DNA from: Lentisphaerota bacterium
GTDB taxonomy: Bacteria > Verrucomicrobiota > Kiritimatiellia > UBA8416 > JAFGIZ01
DNA length: 5,011 nucleotides
Reading direction: 5' to 3'
Assembly (NCBI GenBank): GCA_016929365.1
Contig: JAFGIZ010000113.1
Location: 1 to 5,011 of the forward strand
Under the pieces are notes generated by a model. That model made no database searches and had not been told where the DNA came from. It saw only the letters and a list, made by a program, of their open reading frames with translations. A program made the position numbers and the translations under genes. The stretch's first letter is position 1. Every line of letters begins with the position of its first letter. Of the stretch, positions 1-5,005 are shown one piece after another.

Positions 1-133
1 AACATCCAACATCCAGCAAGGAACATCCAAGGAAGAAGTGAGCGAGGCTGGCGAATGAATGGCTGAAAGGCCTGCCATTCGCCCCTTCTCTCGTACTTGG
101 GCGTTGGGAGTTCCTTGTTGATTGTTGGATGTT
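1..133. repeat. Nested imperfect palindromic intergenic element
   Basis: The two ends of this stretch are mirror images. Exact arms are AACATCCAACA (1-11) with TGTTGGATGTT (123-133), CAAGGAAC (17-24) with GTTCCTTG (110-117), CCAAG (27-31) with CTTGG (96-100), and GGCGAATG (50-57) with CATTCGCC (76-83). The arms are nested in order, so the whole element could fold into one long interrupted hairpin. An alternative inner stem is GAATGGC (57-63) with GCCATTC (74-80). The left arm also contains AACATCC three times (1, 8, 22). No open frame or transposase is present. It may be a non-autonomous palindromic repeat, or a terminator/processing hairpin for an upstream gene outside the window. The left edge coincides with the window start, so the element may continue further. 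Confidence 0.7.
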
Positions 134-290
134 GAGACACAAGCACTACAGCATCGATGAGCTCGAATCGATTGAGTCGTGATGGTCAGGCGTCAACATT
201 TGAACGTTATCCATGCCTTATCGGATACGTCACCGTATTTACGACCGAAAGCACGTAGACGGAAAAAGAAAAATTTCCTTCCGGGTGGAG

Positions 291-310
291 GGCCGACCTC
301 CGTGTCGGCC
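291..310. repeat. G+C-rich hairpin upstream of mnmG
   Basis: GGCCGAC (291-297) pairs with GTCGGCC (304-310) around a 6-nt loop, CTCCGT. An overlapping alternative pairs AGGGCC (289-294) with GGCCCT (311-316). No T-run follows, so this is not a classical intrinsic terminator. It resembles short G+C-rich hairpin repeats scattered through intergenic DNA in some PVC-group genomes (from memory, not searched). In an mnmG transcript starting upstream it would form a stable leader stem about 58 nt before the start codon. Confidence 0.5.
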
Positions 311-319
311 GGCCCTGCC

Positions 320-360
320 GGCGGATGCACGGCGAAAAGGCGGATGCACGGCGAAAAGGC
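320..360 (+). repeat. 19-bp tandem duplication at the mnmG start region
   Basis: The unit CGGATGCACGGCGAAAAGG occurs at 322-340 and again, without a mismatch, at 341-359. Identity with the 19-bp period extends over 320-360. Each unit contains an ATG (325 and 344) and an AAAAGG Shine-Dalgarno-like stretch. The second AAGG (356-359) lies 8 nt before the mnmG ATG and is its likely ribosome-binding site. The ATG at 325 opens a 13-codon frame ending at TGA 364-366, one base before the mnmG start. The ATG at 344 is in frame with mnmG and would add eight residues. Confidence 0.85.
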
Positions 361-367
361 AGATGAC

Positions 368-2254
368 ATGAAGCCGGTTGACGTGATCGTAGTCGGCGCC
401 GGACACGCCGGGTGCGAAGCGGCCTTGGCCGCCTCGCGGCTGGGGGCGGAAACCCTCCTGGTCACCGCGCATGCGGCTTCGCCCGCGGTCATGGCCTGCA
501 ATCCGTCGATCGGGGGCATCGCCAAATCCCACCTAGTTGTCGAGCTGGACGTTCTCGGAGGCGAGATGCCCAGGAATGCCGACTATACAGGGATCCAGTT
601 TCGCGTGCTCAATACCCGGAAAGGCCCGGCGGTCCGGGCGAATCGTGTCCAGTGTGATAAAGCCGCCTATACACGCAGGATGCGAAGCGTACTGGCCGGT
701 ACCGGCGGACTCAGGGTCCACGAAGGCACTGTCACGGCGCTCCACGTGCTAAACGGGACCGTAACCGGCGTTGCAATGCAGGACAAACGGCGCATTACGG
801 GAAAAGCCGTGATTCTCGCCCCGGGAACCGCGTTGGGCGGAGTCATCCATATCGGTGACCGGCAGGAACCCGGAGGCGGCGACGCACGGGATTCCGCCCC
901 GGAATTGAGCACATGCCTGCGCGACCTGGGATTCACGATAGCGCGTCTCAAGACCGGGACACCCCCGCGCTTGAAACGCGGGACAATCCGGGAAGACGAG
1001 ATGCAGGAACAGCGGGGCGAGGAGCCGTGCCCATTCTTTTCCTGGTGCGCAAAAAGAGATCCCGGGATGTTCCACGTGGAACAGTCGGCTCAAAAACGGA
1101 TGTTCCACGTGGAACACCCCGACGCCGCTTTGCGCCCCTGGCCGCCTGGAACGGACCAGATGTCGTGTTTTCTGACCCATACGACGCCGGAAAGCCATCG
1201 CATCATTGCTGAAAACCTGGAAAGAAGCGCTTTATATGGAGGTCATATCTCCGGTGCCGGAGTGCGCTATTGCCCATCCGTAGAAGACAAGATCGTCAAA
1301 TTCCCGGGAAAAACCGCTCACCACGTTTTCATCGAACCGGAAGGGCGGGACTCGGATTTGCTGTATCCAAACGGGATTTCGAACAGTCTTCCGGTGGATG
1401 CACAGCGCCGGCTTGTTGCTTCGGTGCCGGGTCTCGAAACGGCGGAGATTATGAAGTGGGCCTATGCCATCGAGTATGATTTTGTTGATCCGACCCAGCT
1501 TCGTCATACTTTGGAAACCCCGGAAGTGGAAAATCTGTACCTGGCGGGTCAAATCAACGGGACCACCGGTTACGAGGAGGCAGCGGCACAGGGTTTCATG
1601 GCGGGGGTGAACGCGGTACGTAAGCTGCGGGGCGACAGTCCGTTTGTATTGGGGCGGGAAGAGGCCTATATCGGGGTTTTGATTGATGATCTGGTGACGA
1701 AGGGCACTGATGAGCCGTACCGGATGTTCACCTCTCGCGCCGAGCACCGGCTGATCCTGCGGCAGGACAATGCGCGGTTCCGGCTGCTGGCGCAGGCCCG
1801 GGAGCTGGGGCTGGCGGATCGCGCGTACCTCGCTGAGACGGAGGAGACGGCGCGGGCGGTTGAGCACGAGATCCGGAGACTGGAGCGCACGCGGCACGAG
1901 GGTCTGTCCCTGTCGCGCCTGTTACGGCGGCCGGAGGTGCGTTATGCGGATCTACCCGGATCCCGTATGGCGGACGGCGCGCTACGGCTCACGCCGGAGG
2001 CTGTGGAGCAGGTGGAAATCGCGGTCAAATATGCCGGCTATATTTCCCGCGAGGAGCTGCGGATTGCCGCACTCAAGTCCCTCGAAAGCGTCCGGCTGCC
2101 GGGAAATTTCGACTACTGGGCGGTCAAAGCCCTGCGGCGCGAGACACAGGAGAAGCTCAGCCGGATCCGGCCGGAAACCCTGGGCCAGGCTTCCCGGGTC
2201 TCCGGCATTACACCGGCCGACGTGGCCGTTCTGTCTGTGGCGATACGGAAATAG
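368..2254 (+). CDS. mnmG: tRNA uridine-5-carboxymethylaminomethyl(34) synthesis enzyme MnmG
   Basis: This is the FAD-dependent partner of the GTPase MnmE. Together they install the carboxymethylaminomethyl (or aminomethyl) group on wobble U34 of certain tRNAs, using methylene-tetrahydrofolate, in the cytoplasm. The protein has 628 residues, close to the family norm. An N-terminal FAD-binding GxGxxG is at residues 10-15 (GAGHAG). The conserved cysteines are Cys44 (ACNPSIGG) and Cys302 (RYCPSVEDK), matching E. coli Cys47 and Cys277. The AGQINGTTGYEEAAAQG signature starts at residue 393, and the C-terminal helical region ends in GQASRVSGITPADVAVL. The start at 368 fits the family N-terminus (MKPVDVIVVGAGHAG) and has AAGG 8 nt upstream; ATG 344 is possible but adds unconserved residues. 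Compared with E. coli there are about 28 extra residues within 227-263, carrying two MFHVE copies encoded by parS-like palindromes. The signature reads GVRYCPS rather than the usual GPRYCPS. All expected blocks are present, so the enzyme is probably functional. No rsmG, parA or parB follows in the window. Confidence 0.97.
   Translation: MKPVDVIVVGAGHAGCEAALAASRLGAETLLVTAHAASPAVMACNPSIGGIAKSHLVVELDVLGGEMPRNADYTGIQFRVLNTRKGPAVRANRVQCDKAAYTRRMRSVLAGTGGLRVHEGTVTALHVLNGTVTGVAMQDKRRITGKAVILAPGTALGGVIHIGDRQEPGGGDARDSAPELSTCLRDLGFTIARLKTGTPPRLKRGTIREDEMQEQRGEEPCPFFSWCAKRDPGMFHVEQSAQKRMFHVEHPDAALRPWPPGTDQMSCFLTHTTPESHRIIAENLERSALYGGHISGAGVRYCPSVEDKIVKFPGKTAHHVFIEPEGRDSDLLYPNGISNSLPVDAQRRLVASVPGLETAEIMKWAYAIEYDFVDPTQLRHTLETPEVENLYLAGQINGTTGYEEAAAQGFMAGVNAVRKLRGDSPFVLGREEAYIGVLIDDLVTKGTDEPYRMFTSRAEHRLILRQDNARFRLLAQARELGLADRAYLAETEETARAVEHEIRRLERTRHEGLSLSRLLRRPEVRYADLPGSRMADGALRLTPEAVEQVEIAVKYAGYISREELRIAALKSLESVRLPGNFDYWAVKALRRETQEKLSRIRPETLGQASRVSGITPADVAVLSVAIRK
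1068..1083. promoter_or_regulatory. parS: parS-like ParB-binding site 1, inside mnmG
   Basis: TGTTCCACGTGGAACA is a perfect 16-bp palindrome and fits the bacterial chromosomal parS consensus TGTTNCACGTGNAACA. As I recall it equals the Pseudomonas form and differs from the Bacillus/Caulobacter type (TGTTTCACGTGAAACA) at one symmetric pair. parS is bound by the helix-turn-helix of the CTP-dependent clamp ParB, which then spreads along DNA and works with ParA and SMC in origin segregation. It is read in the mnmG frame as residues 234-239 (MFHVEQ). ParB itself is not in the window. Confidence 0.88.
1101..1116. promoter_or_regulatory. parS: parS-like ParB-binding site 2, inside mnmG
   Basis: This is a second, identical TGTTCCACGTGGAACA palindrome, 33 bp downstream of the first. 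Identity between the two copies extends to 19 nt, from GGATG through the palindrome (1065-1083 and 1098-1116), and stops sharply on both sides. The 33-bp offset equals 11 codons and about three helical turns. This copy is therefore in the same reading frame (MFHVEH, residues 245-250), and both sites face roughly the same side of the DNA. Duplication makes chance occurrence very unlikely. Confidence 0.88.
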
Positions 2255-2255
2255 G

Positions 2256-2280
2256 CCGCCTGAGGCGCGCCTTGAGGCGG
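2256..2280 (+). terminator. Possible hairpin terminator after mnmG
   Basis: CCGCCT (2256-2261) pairs with AGGCGG (2275-2280) two bases past the mnmG stop. The intervening 13 nt contain the self-complementary AGGCGCGCCT (2263-2272). There is no downstream T-run (TGCCTGGCAA follows), so this is not a canonical intrinsic terminator. It could act as an RNA 3'-end stabiliser or be only a G+C-rich coincidence. Confidence 0.3.
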
Positions 2281-2320
2281 TGCCTGGCAATGGTTGGCAA
2301 TCCGTCTGTTCATGTTCTCC

Positions 2321-2356
2321 ATCGGCGTCGGGGTCGGAATCGGTATCGGGATCGAC
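2321..2356. repeat. Degenerate hexanucleotide tandem repeat (ATCGGN type)
   Basis: Six consecutive hexamers follow the pattern RTCGRN: ATCGGC, GTCGGG, GTCGGA, ATCGGT, ATCGGG, ATCGAC. The first two bases of the array follow a C-rich stretch, and it decays after 2356. Read in some frames it would give alternating Gly-Ile/Val, or Pro-Ile/Asp on the other strand, but no gene encloses it. Similar short hexamer arrays occur in intergenic DNA of some PVC genomes (recollection only). The degeneracy between units suggests an old array or replication-slippage product. Confidence 0.7.
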
Positions 2357-2600
2357 CCCGGTTGCGTACTCCGCCGGATCCTCATAAACAGAATAGCATC
2401 GCGGCCCGCGCGATACACATTCGGATTTTTCTGAGTAAGCGAGTCGAACAATTTGTCGTAGGGATCCTAATGTATTGCAGCACAAAGCGTTCAGAGTTCG
2501 GTAATCGGTGGTTGCATGCATTGTGCCTTGGTGTTTTCGGGGGAAAAAGACGAAGAGATCCGGCTAAACGGCGTGTTTTCCGCATCGACAACGCGCCTAC

Positions 2601-2631
2601 GGCGAGATGCTGCGCCAAACTCAGCATGACA
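2601..2631 (-). repeat. Dispersed TGTCAT...ATCTCG hairpin repeat, copy A
   Basis: Read on the minus strand, this 31-nt unit starts TGTCATGCTGAG and ends GCAGCATCTCGCC. It contains a hairpin with ATGCTG (2607-2612 on +) pairing with CAGCAT (2622-2627). Start and end blocks match copy B at 2662-2692, which lies on the opposite strand, with one base of length difference between the shared blocks. The wording TGTCATxCxGxG...xATCTCG is, from memory, a widespread intergenic repeat type in several bacterial phyla. No coding role is evident. Confidence 0.6.
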
Positions 2632-2661
2632 CTTTTCCAGGAAACTCAGTGACCCGGGATC

Positions 2662-2692
2662 TGTCATTCCGGGCGAAGTCGAGGAATCTCGA
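2662..2692 (+). repeat. Dispersed TGTCAT...ATCTCG hairpin repeat, copy B
   Basis: This 31-nt unit starts TGTCATTCCGGG and ends GAGGAATCTCGA. Two mutually exclusive hairpins are possible: ATTCC (2666-2670) with GGAAT (2683-2687), or TCGAG (2679-2683) with CTCGA (2688-2692) around the loop GAAT. It faces copy A head to head, with 30 nt between them, so the pair forms a larger inverted repeat. The first six bases (TGTCAT) and the ATCTCG near the end are shared with copy A, while the middle differs but keeps stem-forming potential. Confidence 0.65.
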
Positions 2693-2806
2693 TTTGGGCA
2701 ACACTCCCCTGATTCGTAAAGAAAGCATCGCCCTGTAGACAATCTGCATGCAGGCGGTGCATTCGGGCGACAGGAGCGGCGACGAGAACAGTGGACCGGC
2801 GCGCCG

Positions 2807-2827
2807 GCCCGCTTGCCTGCGGCGGGC
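2807..2827 (+). promoter_or_regulatory. Hairpin over the alr translation start region
   Basis: GCCCGC (2807-2812) pairs with GCGGGC (2822-2827) across a 9-nt loop. It directly follows the palindrome CCGGCGCGCCGG (2796-2807). The 3' arm covers most of the only purine-rich stretch ahead of alr (GGGCGAG, 2824-2830), so the stem could hinder ribosome access. Regulation is inferred from geometry only; in DNA this G+C-rich a hairpin may be incidental. Confidence 0.35.
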
Positions 2828-2836
2828 GAGCCTGTT

Positions 2837-3982
2837 ATGGTCGTGGCCATGCACGTGATCCGGATCGAAGTTTCCGCGGGCGCCTTGCGGCACAATCTCA
2901 AGCTCCTGCGGGAAGGCCTGGCGGAAAATGCTAAACTCTGCGCCGTGGTCAAGGCGGATGCCTACGGCCATGGGGCGGCCATGCTGTGGCCGGTCCTGGC
3001 CGAAGGCGCCGAATGGCTGGCCGTGGCCAGCGTCGAAGAAGCCCTGCAGCTGCGCGAGGCCGGCTACACGGGTCCGCTCCTGGCGCTCTTCGGGGTGCAC
3101 GTCCTGCCGGATGTTCAAGCACGGACGGAATGGGTGGGCGCGTTGATCCGCCGCGGCGTGACCTTCACCGTGACGCGGCCGGCCGACGTGCCCATTCTGG
3201 AAGCCGCGGCCCGCGCGGCGGGACAGGCGGCCGATGTCCACATGGAAATCGATACCGGCATGACCCGCAGCGGCGTGCCCATGGCGCAGGCGCCGGCGCT
3301 GGCCGCCGCGCTGCGCGGTGGCCGCGGCGTGCGGTTGCGCGGGGCGTTTACCCATTTCGCGATGGCCGCCGAACCGGAACGCGATTTCACGGCAGAACAG
3401 TTCAGACGATTTTGCAAAGCATTGACGGATAGCGGTTTAGATAATGGCGTGTTGCGCCATTGCGCGAATTCGGTGGCCACGATCGAGTGGCCGGAGATGC
3501 ACCTGGACATGGTGCGGCCGGGCCTGGCGGTCTACGGGTACGCGCCGGCGCCCAACCTGGAACGGACGGTGGCGCTGCGGCCGGCGCTGCGGGTGATCTC
3601 GCGGCTGATGCAGGTGCGGGACGTGCCGGCCGGCGCGCGCGTCGGGTACGGAGGCGAATACACGTTTCCACGGCCGGGCCGGGCGGGCCTGGTGCCGATC
3701 GGCTATGGCGACGGGTACCTGCGCAGTCTGTCCAACCGCGGCGCGGTGGTGGGGGTTCGCGGACGCCATGCCCGCGTGCTCGGGCGTGTATCCATGGACC
3801 AGATCAGTGTGGACCTGACGGAGGTTCCCGGCGCGGCGGACGGCGACGCGGTGGAGGTCATCTCCAACCAGCCGGCGGCCCCGCACAGCGTCGGCAATCT
3901 CGCCCGGCTGGCTGGAACCATTTCGTACGAAGTCGTCTGCCGCCTCGCCGTGCATCGCGCGGAACGGGTCCTGGTGGAATAA
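2837..3982 (+). CDS. alr: Alanine racemase (PLP-dependent)
   Basis: The enzyme interconverts L- and D-alanine in the cytoplasm, supplying D-alanine for peptidoglycan. The 381-residue product has the family architecture: an N-terminal PLP barrel and a C-terminal beta domain. The PLP lysine is Lys39 in AVVKADAYGHG. IDTGMTRSG holds Arg144, and HCANS (208-212) and MVRPG (Arg227) are the expected cofactor-contacting segments. The second catalytic residue is Tyr271 in RVGYGGEY. IGYGDGY and GRVSMDQ (Met320) follow as in known racemases. The residue aligned with the carbamylated Lys129 of the Geobacillus enzyme is Glu137. The start is uncertain: ATG 2837 has a weak GGGCGAG six bases upstream, ATG 2849 (377 residues) fits the family equally well, and TTG 2813 is less likely. 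It lies 18 nt before the aldo/keto reductase gene and is probably co-transcribed with it. D-alanine auxotrophy-type essentiality is family knowledge, not visible here. Confidence 0.96.
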   Translation: MVVAMHVIRIEVSAGALRHNLKLLREGLAENAKLCAVVKADAYGHGAAMLWPVLAEGAEWLAVASVEEALQLREAGYTGPLLALFGVHVLPDVQARTEWVGALIRRGVTFTVTRPADVPILEAAARAAGQAADVHMEIDTGMTRSGVPMAQAPALAAALRGGRGVRLRGAFTHFAMAAEPERDFTAEQFRRFCKALTDSGLDNGVLRHCANSVATIEWPEMHLDMVRPGLAVYGYAPAPNLERTVALRPALRVISRLMQVRDVPAGARVGYGGEYTFPRPGRAGLVPIGYGDGYLRSLSNRGAVVGVRGRHARVLGRVSMDQISVDLTEVPGAADGDAVEVISNQPAAPHSVGNLARLAGTISYEVVCRLAVHRAERVLVE

Positions 3983-3988
3983 AAAAAC

Positions 3989-3994
3989 AGGAGG
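3989..3994 (+). promoter_or_regulatory. Strong Shine-Dalgarno site of the aldo/keto reductase gene
   Basis: A perfect AGGAGG lies six bases before ATG 4001, within the 18-nt gap after the alr stop. It fixes the start of the downstream gene and contrasts with the weak site ahead of alr. Confidence 0.9.
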
Positions 3995-4000
3995 CCGGAT

Positions 4001-4990
4001 ATGCAATACCGCAAACTTGGAAACAGCGATTTGAACGTATCGGTTATCGCGCTGGGCACGTGGCAACTGACCGATACCGGCTACTGGGGCGAGGGGGGAA
4101 AGCCCGCGGAGGCGGTGCGCGCGGCGCTGGACCACGGCATCCGGTTTTTCGACGGCGCCGAGGATTACAGCAAGGGCGAGGCGGAGCAGGCGCTGGGCCG
4201 GGCGCTGGGCGGGGACCGCGACAAGGCCGTCATCGCCACGAAGGTCAGTCCGAACCACCTCAAGCCGGAAGATGTCGTGACGGCGTGCGAGGGCAGTCTG
4301 AAGCAGCTCGGAACGGACGTGATCGATCTGTACCAGGTGCATTGGCCGAACTGGAAGGTGCCGTTTGCCGATACGTACGGCGCGCTGCTGCGGTTGCGCG
4401 AGCAGGGCAAGATTCGCGAGATCGGCATCTCGAATTTCGGCCCGCGGGATATCGAGGACTGGATGCAGGCGGGCACGGCCGTGTCGAACCAGATCTGCTA
4501 CAATCTGTTGTTCCGGGCGGTGGAATTCGAGATTGTTCCGGCCTGCGAACGCCATGACCTCGGCATCCTGGCGTACAGTCCGCTGATGCAGGGGATTCTG
4601 AGCGGACGCTGGAAGACCATCGAAGACATCCCGGTGCCGCGCCGGCGCACACGGCATTTTGCCGACCGGCGCCGGGGCGCGCACCACGGGCGCGAGGGGT
4701 ACGAGGCGGCGACGCTGAAGGCCCTGCAGGCACTGGAGGCGGCGGCACGGGACGCGGGCGAGAGCATGGCGGACCTGGCCATGGCCTGGTTGCTGCATCA
4801 GCCGGGCGTGGCGTCGATCCTGGTGGGGGGACGCAAGCCGGACCAGGTGGCCCGGAACGCCCGGGCGGCCGACATAACGCTCGACACCTCGATATTGCAG
4901 CAGTTGGACGCGCTGAGCACGCCGCTCAAGGATGCGCTCGGGCCGAACGCCGATCCGTGGAACGCGGGCGAGGCGGCGCGCATCCGCTGA
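4001..4990 (+). CDS. Aldo/keto reductase family protein
   Basis: This is a soluble NADP(H)-dependent oxidoreductase with the (alpha/beta)8 barrel of the aldo/keto reductase superfamily, 329 residues long, normal for the family. The catalytic tetrad is intact: Asp51 (FFDGAEDY), Tyr56, Lys81 (ATKVSPN) and His114 (YQVHWPNW). Further family blocks are GISNFG (142-147), QICYNLLFRAVE (164-175), AYSPLMQGILSGR (191-203) and the cofactor-binding SILVGGRKPDQVARNARA (272-289). The first block reads FDGAEDY where FDTAxxY is usual. An Arg/His-rich loop (214-231, RRRTRHFADRRRGAHHGR) lies before the coenzyme region, as in a subgroup I recall from planctomycete/verrucomicrobial genomes. No signal peptide or membrane segment is visible. 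Substrate and pathway cannot be inferred; adjacency to alr does not imply D-alanine chemistry. The start is set by AGGAGG six bases upstream, and the frame ends at TGA 4988-4990. Confidence 0.95.
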   Translation: MQYRKLGNSDLNVSVIALGTWQLTDTGYWGEGGKPAEAVRAALDHGIRFFDGAEDYSKGEAEQALGRALGGDRDKAVIATKVSPNHLKPEDVVTACEGSLKQLGTDVIDLYQVHWPNWKVPFADTYGALLRLREQGKIREIGISNFGPRDIEDWMQAGTAVSNQICYNLLFRAVEFEIVPACERHDLGILAYSPLMQGILSGRWKTIEDIPVPRRRTRHFADRRRGAHHGREGYEAATLKALQALEAAARDAGESMADLAMAWLLHQPGVASILVGGRKPDQVARNARAADITLDTSILQQLDALSTPLKDALGPNADPWNAGEAARIR

Positions 4991-4991
4991 C

Positions 4992-5005
4992 CCCCGGATC
5001 CGGGG
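4992..5005. terminator. G+C palindrome after the aldo/keto reductase gene
   Basis: CCCCGGATCCGGGG is a perfect 14-bp palindrome starting one base past the stop codon. It could be the stem of a transcription terminator for the alr-AKR unit, but the loop would have to open the centre, and the window ends six bases later, so a T-run cannot be assessed. Confidence 0.3.

Larger units (their letters stand above)
134..367. other. Non-coding leader region of mnmG
   Basis: The mnmG frame happens to stay open from 179, but the peptide it would add (basic, then Gly/Pro/Ala-rich) resembles no MnmG N-terminus, so I read this stretch as untranslated leader. It contains a bulged hairpin with stem TATCC (208-212) and GGATA (223-227), extended by ACG (204-206) and CGT (228-230) around a bulged T207. 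A very weak promoter-like pair is TTGAAC (200-205) and GATACG (224-229) with 18-nt spacing; the second box is a poor match, so I do not call a promoter. A short A-rich run is at 261-273. Confidence 0.5.
2255..2836. other. Repeat-rich intergenic region between mnmG and alr
   Basis: This ~580-bp stretch has several overlapping open frames on both strands, but none has a recognisable domain, a convincing ribosome-binding site or family-like composition, so I call no gene. It contains the repeats and hairpins listed separately. Another small stem is ATCGCG (2398-2403) with CGCGAT (2409-2414), loop GCCCG. Further palindromes are CTGCATGCAG (2744-2753), flanked by TCGCCC (2728-2733) and GGGCGA (2765-2770), and CCGGCGCGCCGG (2796-2807). 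A weak promoter-like pair, TTGGGC (2694-2699) and TAAAGA (2717-2722) with 17-nt spacing, could serve alr, but each box matches only three of six consensus bases. Confidence 0.6.

Noticed and set aside
207..227. Replication origin signal (DnaA-box-like TTATCCATG and TTATCGGAT)
   Set aside because: One 7-of-9 match and one poor match, without a cluster or a clear AT-rich unwinding region, do not support an origin here.
179..367. N-terminal extension of mnmG by 63 residues
   Set aside because: The added peptide is basic then low-complexity, includes translated hairpin and tandem-repeat DNA, and the family N-terminus begins at the ATG at 368.
738..753. CACGTG core in mnmG as a third parS
   Set aside because: Flanks CGCTC and CTAAA do not form the required TGTTC/GAACA arms. 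The CACGTG cores at 2852 and 4057 fail in the same way.
2398..2430. Intrinsic terminator formed by ATCGCG/CGCGAT followed by TTTTT
   Set aside because: The T-run begins about 11 nt after the short stem, too far for a standard terminator.
1982..2521. Minus-strand frame from the mnmG 3' end into the spacer, with an Asp/Pro repeat
   Set aside because: The acidic repeat is just the translated ATCGGN array, and the rest is antisense to conserved mnmG sequence.
2272..2652. 126-residue + strand frame in the mnmG-alr spacer
   Set aside because: It runs through the hexamer array and a dispersed repeat, lacks a ribosome site, and shows no recognisable family.
3460..4557. 365-residue + strand frame bridging alr and the aldo/keto reductase
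   Set aside because: It is out of frame with both genes, Gly/Arg-rich, and explained by third-position G+C bias.
3437..4798. 453-residue open frame on the minus strand across alr and the aldo/keto reductase
   Set aside because: It is antisense to two clearly conserved genes, has Arg/His/Pro/Ala-rich composition typical of high-G+C shadow frames, and shows no domain.
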